64,000 nt of DNA, taken from Sphingobacterium sp. Its GTDB lineage: Bacteria > Bacteroidota > Bacteroidia > Sphingobacteriales > Sphingobacteriaceae. The notes below the pieces were generated by a model. The model was not told the origin of the DNA and made no database searches. It worked only from the letters and a program-made list of their open reading frames with translations. A program made the translations under genes and the position numbers. The DNA lies in the NCBI GenBank assembly GCA_031286695.1, contig JAITTY010000011.1:620001-684000 (forward strand), written 5' to 3'. Below are positions 27,215 to 34,186 of the stretch, one piece after another. Positions within the stretch are counted from its first letter, which is position 1. The number at the start of each line of letters is the position of its first letter.

Positions 27215-27799
27215 CTATTGTTTAAAATACAGACTATTTAATATCAGGTCAATGAGTTCATGCGCTTTTTGTGCATCCTGTTTTTTGACATAGATGGTTC
27301 CCATAACTTTAAATTTTCCCTTGTTGTCTTGAACCAAAAAGCTTTTATAATTGCTACGCGTTTTAAAGTAATCTACCAATACCTCGAAATTATTCATGGA
27401 TTTAATTTCGCTGAAATAATCATTGGCCAACGTACGGTCCGGCGTTGTTCCTGTAACGTAAATTATTTCTGGTGCGAGAGTCTGTTGTACACCTCTTAAA
27501 TTCTCTTTAGGGGAAGTTGAAGTGCTTCGTGTAACCATTGTAACCAACATGCCATCGATCCACCAAAATTCCCCAACCATCTCATTTACATTTTTCTGAA
27601 CAGGTTCTGGATCTACTTGGTTCAATTTTAAAAAAGCATCATCGGCTGTTATTCTATTGCTTGACGGTAGTAGATCACAATGTGCAGCATCGCTTAATGG
27701 AAGGACGTTTGTTCCTTGTAGATAAGTCTGTGCATAAGCGGTTTGGAATATCGCCAAGCCGCTTATAATATGCATTAAAAACAAGATGTACCTCCACAT
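27215..27799 (-). CDS. Exported protein of unknown family, tandem paralogue 2
   Basis: A 194-residue paralogue of its neighbours, 16 bp upstream of copy 1. It shares with copy 1 the signal peptide type (MWRYILFLMHIISGLAIF) and a repeat unit of about 600 bp, so these two look like the younger duplication. The centre differs most (TRSTSTSPKENLRGVQQTLA), while the mature N-terminus (TYLQGTNVLPLSDAAHCDLL) and the C-terminal 80 residues are kept. Function unknown. Confidence 0.75.
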   Translation of the reverse strand: MWRYILFLMHIISGLAIFQTAYAQTYLQGTNVLPLSDAAHCDLLPSSNRITADDAFLKLNQVDPEPVQKNVNEMVGEFWWIDGMLVTMVTRSTSTSPKENLRGVQQTLAPEIIYVTGTTPDRTLANDYFSEIKSMNNFEVLVDYFKTRSNYKSFLVQDNKGKFKVMGTIYVKKQDAQKAHELIDLILNSLYFKQ

Positions 27800-27815
27800 A
27801 TATAGCTAAGCTTTG

Positions 27816-28394
27816 CTATTGTTTAAAATACAGACTGTTTAATATCAGGTCGATGAGTTCATGGGCTTTTTGAGCATCCTGTTTTTTAACATAGATGGTG
27901 CCCATAACGATGAACTTACCTTTGTTGTCCTGCACTAAAAATCTTTTATAATTACTGCGCGTTTTAAAATAGTCTACCAATACCTCGAAATTATTCATCG
28001 ATTTAATTTCGCTAAAATAATCATTGGCTAACGTACGATCTGGGGTTGTTCCTGTGACGTAAATTATTTCCGGTGCTTTTGCTTTTTGTCTGTCATATAA
28101 ATTTATTTTAAGGCGCTGGGCGGTAATTCTTCTTGTAACGGTATTAACCAACATGCCGTCAATCCACCAAAATTCCCCAACCATATCACTTATATTTTCC
28201 TCTACAGGATCTGGGATTAACTGCTTTAGTTTTAAAAAAGCATCATCGGCTGTTATTCTATTGCTTGGAGTTAGGAGATCACAATGTGCGGCATCGCTTA
28301 ATGGAAGGACTTCAATTCCTTGGAGATAAGTCTGTGCATAATTATTTGATAATATGCCCGTATAAATTATTAGAAGTAGGATAAATTTCTTCAT
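27816..28394 (-). CDS. Exported protein of unknown family, tandem paralogue 3
   Basis: A 192-residue paralogue and the first of the three in transcription order, 10 bp downstream of the JAB-like gene. Its signal peptide is different (MKKFILLLIIYTGILSNNYA), but the mature protein begins with the same TYLQG and keeps SDAAHCDLL, GEFWWIDGMLV and the conserved C-terminus. This is probably the ancestral copy. Gene spacing indicates one transcript with 28405 and 29540. Confidence 0.75.
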   Translation of the reverse strand: MKKFILLLIIYTGILSNNYAQTYLQGIEVLPLSDAAHCDLLTPSNRITADDAFLKLKQLIPDPVEENISDMVGEFWWIDGMLVNTVTRRITAQRLKINLYDRQKAKAPEIIYVTGTTPDRTLANDYFSEIKSMNNFEVLVDYFKTRSNYKRFLVQDNKGKFIVMGTIYVKKQDAQKAHELIDLILNSLYFKQ

Positions 28395-28404
28395 AAAATT
28401 GTTG

Positions 28405-29535
28405 TTAATTACAGTTATTGATTGCGATAAACTTTCTAAATGTACTTGGATCGATTTTGGCGTTCAATGGTTTAAAATTCGCTGCACCGACATCAGAACG
28501 GTAAAGTTGCATCATATCCCCGTAGAGCTCTATCAATGCGAGTTCTTGTGCGGTATGCCAATCATAACTTTGATTTGAATATCTTTCGGTTAAGTTCCTA
28601 TACTTTTCAAAATCAGCCTGCCGGTTTGGATACCTGTTTACCCATTTAACGGGATCGGTAATGGTAATGGCATAGTCGTGATTTGCTGTCATAACATTAA
28701 TACTGTGATAGCTGAGATATACCTGTTTTTGAGCTGGGCTCAATGCATCCATATTTGCATTGCTGGTTGCCATATAGATCCCGATACCTGAAAACACATC
28801 GATGGACGACGGAGCACTCTCAAAACCATGGGTATGGGTGTAGTCTACCGTTACTTCGACTTGGTCATTGGCCTTCCATTGCCAACGTTCCTGAGAGGCG
28901 ACTTCGTGCACACCGTCCCCCAGTTCGTGTCCGACGTCCACGCTTGTATAATTTGTTACTTCTTTCGTATTGAGATTCATATAGGTATTATAACCATGCT
29001 CTTTGCCAGTCTGTAAAGTTAGATTTTTTATTTCATTGTTTTTAGCGACGGTACTTTGCTTGGTTTTACGGTCATTCAGAGCCGCTCTGTCTGCACAAGG
29101 ATCTATCTTCGCCAGCTTTTTCAATGTGACTTTTATCATTGATTCCCACCAGCCGTTTAAATTGGGTATAGCTATCCCGGACCCAATGTCTAAGCCAAAT
29201 CCTCCATTCCCACAACTGGTGGTACTTTTCGGTTTGGCGACAACTCTCGTGACGACCACCTCATCCAGCGTATTCATTCCGCTAAATGAAAATGTGTTTT
29301 GCAGGAAACTGCCGAGGTAGTTTGAACTTCCGTTACCTCCGTATTCATCTGTTGGAAATTCGGGATCGCCTATATTTTTCTCCACGCAGTTGGCATTGAC
29401 ATCGTACATGATGGATTCAACTTCAATATCTTCTGGTGGAGCTTCCACATCTTGTGCTTTCGAATCAATGATCATGAAAAGACCAAAGGAAAAGACTCCT
29501 AGGGATAAAATCTGTAATAATACTTTTCTTTTCAT
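28405..29535 (-). CDS. Exported protein with JAB/JAMM-like metal motif
   Basis: A 376-residue exported protein. I chose the ATG at 29535 (MKRKVLLQILSLGVFSFGLF), which avoids overlap with the gene upstream; an alternative start four codons earlier exists. After the signal region comes an acidic stretch (EAPPEDIEVES), then TLDEVVVTRVVAKPK, which looks like a Ton box although no receptor domains follow, then KIDPCADRAALNDRKTK. The C-terminal half has GKEHGY (E179) and YTHTHGFESAPSSIDVFS (H234, H236, S243, D246), approximating the E...HxH...SxxD pattern of JAB/JAMM metallo-isopeptidases, with one residue fewer than usual before the serine. Proteolytic function is inference. Confidence 0.6.
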   Translation of the reverse strand: MKRKVLLQILSLGVFSFGLFMIIDSKAQDVEAPPEDIEVESIMYDVNANCVEKNIGDPEFPTDEYGGNGSSNYLGSFLQNTFSFSGMNTLDEVVVTRVVAKPKSTTSCGNGGFGLDIGSGIAIPNLNGWWESMIKVTLKKLAKIDPCADRAALNDRKTKQSTVAKNNEIKNLTLQTGKEHGYNTYMNLNTKEVTNYTSVDVGHELGDGVHEVASQERWQWKANDQVEVTVDYTHTHGFESAPSSIDVFSGIGIYMATSNANMDALSPAQKQVYLSYHSINVMTANHDYAITITDPVKWVNRYPNRQADFEKYRNLTERYSNQSYDWHTAQELALIELYGDMMQLYRSDVGAANFKPLNAKIDPSTFRKFIAINNCN

Positions 29536-29539
29536 CGTC

Positions 29540-30157
29540 TTAATCATTATAGGTTAGTACATCTCCCACCTTACCCATGGAGACCTTTATCAGTTTGAAT
29601 GCTTTCCCATCTAAATTAAAGACGACAATATGACCGTCAAATTTTTCATTGGCCAATACTTGCTGATATTCCGTGTAGTCATAATTGGTCATGCTGATAT
29701 TCTTTACCTGACACAGGCTATCAATGTATGAAGGCCGGGGCCGATATTCCCGTAGTCGGGCATATACATTCTGTTGGTTTTGATCAGAATAAAAATTAAT
29801 CATCCGATAACCTTTGTCAGCAATGTAATCAACAATTTTGTCTGTTGATATACCGCCAGTTAAGGGAATTAGATAAGAATATTTCGTGTCGTTGACGACT
29901 TCCTTCACCGCATAGTCCCAAAGTAATTGATCCATTGCACTCTCATTGTCGACAGCGTTGGAACCATTTGCTTTTGTTCCGGCTTTTTTAGCAAAAAGTG
30001 CTTTTTCTTCTATAGACTTTGCTTTTGTGAATTTTTTGAGCATTGCTAAATTAAAACTGCTCTTTGGCTTTTTTGTATTGGGCTCCGTCTCCAAACGGTC
30101 TCTTTGACAGCTCATAAGACTGATCAAAATACTGGTTAATAATAAATACTTCTTCAT
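29540..30157 (-). CDS. Lipoprotein of unknown family heading the exported-protein block
   Basis: A 205-residue predicted lipoprotein (MKKYLLLTSILISLMSC, Cys17), first gene of the minus-strand block and 4 bp upstream of the JAB-like gene. It has a basic, lysine-rich N-terminal segment (NTKKPKSSFNLAMLKKFTKAKS), then a compact part with DQLLWDYAVKEVVNDTKYSYLIPLTGG and KVGDVLTYND. No domain is recognised. Its constant position suggests it works with the JAB-like protein, perhaps as a membrane-anchored partner; this is inference. Confidence 0.65.
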   Translation of the reverse strand: MKKYLLLTSILISLMSCQRDRLETEPNTKKPKSSFNLAMLKKFTKAKSIEEKALFAKKAGTKANGSNAVDNESAMDQLLWDYAVKEVVNDTKYSYLIPLTGGISTDKIVDYIADKGYRMINFYSDQNQQNVYARLREYRPRPSYIDSLCQVKNISMTNYDYTEYQQVLANEKFDGHIVVFNLDGKAFKLIKVSMGKVGDVLTYND

Positions 30158-30238
30158 AATTCGGTGATTTTCATTTTAAAAGACTATTTTTAACTGCTGC
30201 TTTTGGTTTTGTTAATTGTCTTAGTATCTTGGCTGTCT

Positions 30239-30246
30239 CAAATATA
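30239..30246 (-). promoter_or_regulatory. Candidate -7 box for the exported-protein block
   Basis: On the minus strand the sequence reads TATATTTG, a perfect TAnnTTTG match, about 80 bp upstream of the lipoprotein start at 30157. No convincing TTTG -33 partner is visible in the A-rich upstream DNA. Confidence 0.35.
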
Positions 30247-30329
30247 GTTTTTTTTGTTTTATTATTTTATTTTTCTTTGTTTAAATTTATTATTGTTTTT
30301 TTTAACCAAATTATTTGTGTTCACGTCAT

Positions 30330-30548
30330 ATGCCATTTATGAAAATTATGAAAACACACCGTAAGTTATTTTTTCTTTACTGCCTTATTATGCTAGTAAT
30401 CATATTAAGTCAGCAACTTATTGACGTTTACTTTCGAGGTGAAGCGGCGGAGTTCACTACAGGTAGGATAATCGCAACCTTTATTTATCTGATCGTGGGA
30501 GCATTGACGCTTACATTTGTGGAAATAAAGACAAAGAGAACTAAATAG
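30330..30548 (+). CDS. Small two-helix membrane protein
   Basis: A 72-residue hydrophobic protein with two predicted membrane helices (about LFFLYCLIMLVIILSQQL and IIATFIYLIVGALTLTFV) and a basic C-terminus (EIKTKRTK). Start codons at 30330, 30339 and 30348 are all in frame, and the correct one is unclear because no strong ribosome-binding site is seen. It is transcribed divergently from the minus-strand block. No family recognised. Confidence 0.5.
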   Translation: MPFMKIMKTHRKLFFLYCLIMLVIILSQQLIDVYFRGEAAEFTTGRIIATFIYLIVGALTLTFVEIKTKRTK

Positions 30549-30560
30549 ATTAGAATCTCT

Positions 30561-30578
30561 AAATATAGCTGCTCTAAC
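30561..30578 (+). repeat. Inverted repeat arm, right of the exported-protein block
   Basis: AAATATAGCTGCTCTAAC (30561-30578) matches the reverse complement of 26566-26583 in 17 of 18 positions. It lies between the small membrane protein gene and the lipocalin-like gene. Confidence 0.4.
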
Positions 30579-30633
30579 CGTAGAAAGTGATACCTGGGAA
30601 AATATAGAAAAGCCGATTATTTCACCAAAACAA

Positions 30634-31167
30634 ATGATGAAAAGATTATTGTTCCTTGTCTCTTTGATTTTCTTTATGCTAGGATGTAAGAAAGAAAAAG
30701 ACGATGCTAACCCTTTCTTAGGAGAATGGGAAGTCAAAACTATCTATACAAAGTATACCGACCCAGTTGCTGGACTAAGAGAGGAAACAACTGACGTTAA
30801 AACATTTTTGGCAAAGAATGGCTATTACCCATCGACATATAAAGGACTGCTGTTTTATAGTGTTGATAGTGCCGCATTGATAACATCGGAGACATTTACT
30901 GTGTCCGACAACGGTGACTATTTGTATATAGGTCCAGATAAACCTGGTCACAAAGACGAAACGAGAGATAGGATAAGCGCGAGTTATAAGGTCGATGGCA
31001 ATACCATCACTTTTCAATTGGAACCATTACCTGTTCCGAAGAAGTTAATTTATCATTATGCTTTCGTGAACGGTTTTCTTGAACTTACTGTAAAAGATAT
31101 AGATAGTGAACTGGAAGGAAAGCCTGTGATCCATAAAGAAGTATGGACATTGGAGAAGAGTAAATAA
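30634..31167 (+). CDS. Lipocalin-like lipoprotein
   Basis: A 177-residue lipoprotein (MMKRLLFLVSLIFFMLGC, Cys18). The opening NPFLGEWEVKTIYTKY, with a G-x-W motif near the N-terminus followed by repeated short beta strands (KLIYHYAFVNGFLELTV, EVWTLEKSK), is typical of the small lipocalin-like proteins of Bacteroidota. Ligand and role are unknown. The ATG at 30634 is followed directly by a second ATG, and either could be used. It lies 86 bp after the small membrane protein gene. Confidence 0.6.
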   Translation: MMKRLLFLVSLIFFMLGCKKEKDDANPFLGEWEVKTIYTKYTDPVAGLREETTDVKTFLAKNGYYPSTYKGLLFYSVDSAALITSETFTVSDNGDYLYIGPDKPGHKDETRDRISASYKVDGNTITFQLEPLPVPKKLIYHYAFVNGFLELTVKDIDSELEGKPVIHKEVWTLEKSK

Positions 31168-31217
31168 TGCTATAACTTAGCGTATTGCCTAATTTTTGAA
31201 AATCTATTAAAGCTCCA

Positions 31218-32222
31218 ATGAAACGAATCATTGTCATCCTGTTGATTAGTATTATAAATACAGTTGCCTTGCAAGCGCAGCAAAAAAACAGGCCATTTCA
31301 ATTTAAGAAACCTGTTAAGGTCGTTGAACATGCTAAGTATGGCAAGATAAGCCTATACGACGCGAGAGAAATAAAAGATAATCTTGGTGTGATACAAGTC
31401 GGTATGTTGAATGCAAACCGACTGTTGGTGGCAGATCCATCATTGGAAAAGCAATTGCAAAACCAATTAGAACAAATGGCATCAGGCCATAAAGCTGACG
31501 GCGAATTACTGATGCGGTTGGAAAAATTCTGCATGGCCGAATTGACAGGTGCTTTCTCCGAAAAGGGATTTTTGGATTTTAGAGCGATTTTATTTTCTAA
31601 GGAAGTAAATGGGGATTATTTACAGGTTGCCCGTATTGATACGTCGATCGTTGTGAAAGGGATGGATGTAACGAAAGCGACTTTGGCACGTGCAAGTGAG
31701 GTGGTCAATAACCTGATCTTTGAGGCTTTAACCAAAAACAGCGATACGACAAAAAGCTACAGTTTCAGTGAAATCGAAAATTACGACTATATTCAAAAGA
31801 AACAATTAGCACTTTACAACACCACAAAATTTAGAGATGGGTTATATCTGACCTATGATGAGTTTGCCCATCAAACACCATCCGGAGGAGATGCTCAATT
31901 GAAAGATGGTGATTTATACTTAGGATTCTTTAAAGAAGATGAAAAAGGGAAGCTTAAAAAGATAAAACCAAAGGATTATTACGCAGTAGTGCATACTGGT
32001 CATCCATTTGTTTCAAGTCAAGAGCAGTTTTATGCGTTAAGCAAGGAAGATAATGATTTTATTTTTGTAGGACCAGTTAAGGAAACGGCTTCTGCGACCG
32101 ATGTCGTTGTGGCTTCAGTGTTACTGGGCGCAATAGGGGGGATGCTAGTGTCAGGCCCTGAAACAAACTATTATACCCAGAAGCTTGATCATGTAAATGG
32201 TACCTTTATTCGAATGAAATAG
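31218..32222 (+). CDS. Exported protein of unknown family
   Basis: A 334-residue protein with a signal peptide (MKRIIVILLISIINTVALQAQ). No known domain or catalytic motif was recognised. It has a charged central part and, near the C-terminus, one glycine-rich hydrophobic segment (SATDVVVASVLLGAIGGMLV, about residues 293-312) that could be a second membrane element. It ends in HVNGTFIRMK. It follows the lipocalin-like gene by 50 bp. The frame downstream of its stop continues into the YoeB relic, apparently by chance. Confidence 0.6.
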   Translation: MKRIIVILLISIINTVALQAQQKNRPFQFKKPVKVVEHAKYGKISLYDAREIKDNLGVIQVGMLNANRLLVADPSLEKQLQNQLEQMASGHKADGELLMRLEKFCMAELTGAFSEKGFLDFRAILFSKEVNGDYLQVARIDTSIVVKGMDVTKATLARASEVVNNLIFEALTKNSDTTKSYSFSEIENYDYIQKKQLALYNTTKFRDGLYLTYDEFAHQTPSGGDAQLKDGDLYLGFFKEDEKGKLKKIKPKDYYAVVHTGHPFVSSQEQFYALSKEDNDFIFVGPVKETASATDVVVASVLLGAIGGMLVSGPETNYYTQKLDHVNGTFIRMK

Positions 32223-32339
32223 GAGGCAGAAAAGTACTCCGGATTCTCGTCACGCCGTATTGACGAAGAACACAGACTGATCTACAAGTATGAGGAAATT
32301 CAAATTCTAATTGCTAAATGTAGGTTCTGTTATCATTGA
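32223..32339 (+). pseudogene. YoeB/Txe-type toxin, C-terminal remnant
   Basis: The 38 codons before the stop at 32337 read SGFSSRRIDEEHRLIYKY, then EEIQILIAKCRFCYH. This matches the C-terminal half of YoeB/Txe mRNA-cleaving toxins (family pattern SGxWSRRIxEEHRLVY...CRYHY). The N-terminal half, the start codon and any YefM-type antitoxin are missing, and the catalytic H-Y ending is altered to F-C-Y-H. The fragment begins directly at the stop codon of the preceding gene. It is a decayed toxin-antitoxin locus; no function is expected. Confidence 0.8.
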
Positions 32340-32690
32340 TCTGTTTTGAGGAGTAGAAAAATGACTCGGAGCAAAATGTATTTTAAGTTTTCCACATGAT
32401 GTTAATAACGATGTGGAAAACGATGTATTGCTATACTTTTCTGATACCAACTCCATACCAACTAGTGGTCAACTCCGTACTGTAGCCGCCTTGTGTGCAC
32501 AGTGAGTCCACGTTGAGTCCACCTTTTAAGAGTGCCCTCACTGTACAGACATCCTGTTTGCATCTTGCTTGCAATTAGAAGGTGGTTAGGAGTTGGTTAT
32601 AACTAATTCCAAAAAAGGTATCACTAAATTTTCAAATTTATAATTGCTATTTGCTGCAGTTTTCGAAATCCTTAAAAATGAACAAGATAC
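32340..32690. other. Repeat-rich non-coding region
   Basis: A non-coding patch with unusual internal structure. It holds the inverted TTTTCCACA pair (32387-32421), CAACTCCATAC/CAACTCCGTAC direct repeats (about 32450-32480), a tandem 11-bp repeat GAGTCCACGTT/GAGTCCACCTT (32504-32525), ACAGTGAG/CTCACTGT inverted arms (32499-32506 and 32537-32544) and a 22-bp palindrome with two G-T pairs (32589-32610). No credible ORF is present. Confidence 0.6.
32387..32421. repeat. Perfect inverted repeat carrying two DnaA-box-like sequences
   Basis: GTTTTCCACAT (32387-32397) and ATGTGGAAAAC (32411-32421) are perfect reverse complements around a 13-bp centre that contains GTTAATAAC, itself a palindrome. Each arm includes TTTTCCACA, which fits the relaxed DnaA-box pattern TTWTNCACA. 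There is no T-run, so it is not an obvious terminator. Confidence 0.55.
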
Positions 32691-32719
32691 TTGACATAGG
32701 GTCGTTTTGGTGGTATATT
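32691..32719 (+). promoter_or_regulatory. Sigma-70-like promoter directly before the gene at 32726
   Basis: TTGACA (32691-32696), 17 bp, TATATT (32714-32719): a nearly ideal E. coli-type promoter. Its expected start point coincides with the ATG at 32726, implying a leaderless or very short 5' end. The Bacteroidota -7 form is only partly met. Confidence 0.4.
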
Positions 32720-32725
32720 TATTGT

Positions 32726-33460
32726 ATGGGAATAAATGATAATGGCTATATCCGTGGACTGGTTGGCCCACTGGTAAGCAGAAAGGTAGGAACAAAGAAC
32801 TACATTCAAGGTAAACCACATCGTGTAAAACAAAACGTCGACACGAAGAAAGCTGGTAAAGATTTTGGACAGGCAAGTCGTGCGGGCGCTGCAATTAGGC
32901 AGGCTTTTAGGTTAGTGCATCAGGAACTGCATGATGGACAAATGGGCAATCGCTTGAATAGACAGATTTATAGGGCAATGAAAACAAATATCGATGACGA
33001 TAGGGGAACACTGTGCCTAAACAACTGTAGGCTCGACAGATTGGTGAATTTCCAATTCAACGAAAATTTCCATATGCAGGATGCGCTGAATATCGATCCA
33101 ACGGTTAGCCTAACCGAGGAGAATCAGATCGAAATCTCATTTCCGATATTTGACATTAACAGAGCATTAATGCTACCCAAAGATTGTAATGCTATCGCCT
33201 TTAAATTCCATACCTTTTCTTTCAATTTCAAAGAAAGGGAATTTATAGAAATAAAGGATGAAGAATGGGAGATCGATATCGTCTATGGACAGGATCCAAT
33301 TCCGGCCAAGACGATCAGCATCCCATGCAACGAATTTGTTGGTACACCCATCCTGGTTGGATTTACGATCATATATCTTCATAAAAATGGCCGACGCTGC
33401 AATGTGCTCAATGAAGTTGATTGTACGCCTGCAACTATTCTAGCTGCTTTCCAGTTATAA
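32726..33460 (+). CDS. Conserved hypothetical protein, unknown function
   Basis: A 244-residue soluble protein without signal peptide or membrane helix. The frame is open from 32651, but the ATG at 32726 (MGINDNGYIRGLVGPLVSRK) is the likely start. The N-terminal 70 residues (GLVGPLVSRKVGTKNYIQGK, KAGKDFGQASRAGAAIRQAF) are basic and resemble the start of DUF6266-like proteins and other short hypothetical proteins of Sphingobacteriaceae; I am not sure of the match. The rest is beta-rich. It follows the repeat-rich patch, so it may be an accessory gene. Confidence 0.6.
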   Translation: MGINDNGYIRGLVGPLVSRKVGTKNYIQGKPHRVKQNVDTKKAGKDFGQASRAGAAIRQAFRLVHQELHDGQMGNRLNRQIYRAMKTNIDDDRGTLCLNNCRLDRLVNFQFNENFHMQDALNIDPTVSLTEENQIEISFPIFDINRALMLPKDCNAIAFKFHTFSFNFKEREFIEIKDEEWEIDIVYGQDPIPAKTISIPCNEFVGTPILVGFTIIYLHKNGRRCNVLNEVDCTPATILAAFQL

Positions 33461-33496
33461 AAGTGATCTTAATCTTTACCTATATTTTTTCCTACC

Positions 33497-33521
33497 GGAG
33501 CGGATATCCATTTACCGCTCC
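33497..33521 (+). terminator. Hairpin after the gene at 32726
   Basis: GGAGCGG (33497-33503) and CCGCTCC (33515-33521) form a perfect 7-bp GC-rich stem with an 11-nt loop, 36 bp after the stop. It is followed by a weak TTTACC, so it is a possible terminator. Confidence 0.45.
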
Positions 33522-33590
33522 TTTACCTCCATTTACCGACTTTTTTATTCCTTTGATCTAAATGTAATAAAATGGAATGCCGGGTTGTCT

Positions 33591-33598
33591 TACTTTTG
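33591..33598 (+). promoter_or_regulatory. Candidate -7 box for the gene at 33692
   Basis: TACTTTTG fits TAnnTTTG exactly and would give a 5' leader of about 88 nt. No matching -33 element is obvious. The following GAATC also occurs after the pdxA -7 box at 42911. Confidence 0.4.
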
Positions 33599-33617
33599 AA
33601 TCAGAATCTTAAAGGAA

Positions 33618-33653
33618 ATGATGCAACAAAATCAAGTTCCTTGCGACAATTAG
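33618..33653 (+). CDS. Possible 11-codon leader ORF
   Basis: Inside the 5' leader of the gene at 33692, AAAGGA (33611-33616) precedes ATGATG and a short frame reading MMQQNQVPCDN then stop. It has the look of a translated upstream ORF, but such frames arise by chance. Confidence 0.2.
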   Translation: MMQQNQVPCDN

Positions 33654-33691
33654 AAAAGAGACAAAAAAACTAACACTATAAATAAAGTATT

Positions 33692-34123
33692 ATGAAAACT
33701 TTAGTAAAGACATTCGCAGCAGCAGCATTGATTACGGTATCAACTTTCGCAATGGCAGCAGCTGACCCAGGTAAAGCATTAAACCTTTCCACAGCTGATT
33801 TAGCAATCGATAGTTACGTGTCAGTAATGACCGAAGGGGCATCTCAGGGAGTAGAAAAATTATTCGCATCCGAATTCAATCAAAAAATTCAAGGCAAAGT
33901 TGCGCGTACCAATAGCCGTTCGGAAGTTATCTCTTTCCTGAAAAAGCAAAAAGGCGAAAAGTTAAACTGCAGCACAAATACAGAAGTTCTTGAGGAATCT
34001 GAAAACTATATGGTTGCACGTATCACCATGAAGTTTGATGATTTCACCAAAACAGATTTAGTGACGTTGGTTAATGAGTCAGGAAGCTGGAAGGTTGCAA
34101 GCTCTGTAAACTCCTATAAATAG
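33692..34123 (+). CDS. Exported NTF2-like protein (putative lumazine-binding family)
   Basis: A 143-residue protein with a signal peptide (MKTLVKTFAAAALITVSTFAMAAA). The mature part has the NTF2-like layout: an N-terminal helix (ADLAIDSYVSVMTEGASQGV, LFASEF), then strands ending in TDLVTLVNESGSWKVASSVN. Small exported NTF2-like proteins of this form are common in Bacteroidota and mostly uncharacterised. It is a single gene with its own -7 box and a terminator at 34157. Confidence 0.7.
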   Translation: MKTLVKTFAAAALITVSTFAMAAADPGKALNLSTADLAIDSYVSVMTEGASQGVEKLFASEFNQKIQGKVARTNSRSEVISFLKKQKGEKLNCSTNTEVLEESENYMVARITMKFDDFTKTDLVTLVNESGSWKVASSVNSYK

Positions 34124-34156
34124 AAACTGTTTAATTAAATTCATATGTTTATTTTG

Positions 34157-34186
34157 GCCACGTCGGGATGATGTGGCTTTTTTTTT
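34157..34186 (+). terminator. Rho-independent terminator after the NTF2-like gene
   Basis: GCCAC (34157-34161) and GTGGC (34173-34177) with an 11-nt loop are followed by nine T. Short stem but a good T-run. Confidence 0.7.

Noticed and set aside
26611..28394. Polymorphic-toxin immunity genes
   Set aside because: All three paralogues carry signal peptides and no toxin domain was recognised beside them, so an immunity label would be unsupported.
32586..32894. Minus-strand 102-codon frame
   Set aside because: It overlaps the repeat patch and the well-supported plus-strand gene at 32726, and its translation shows no domain-like pattern.
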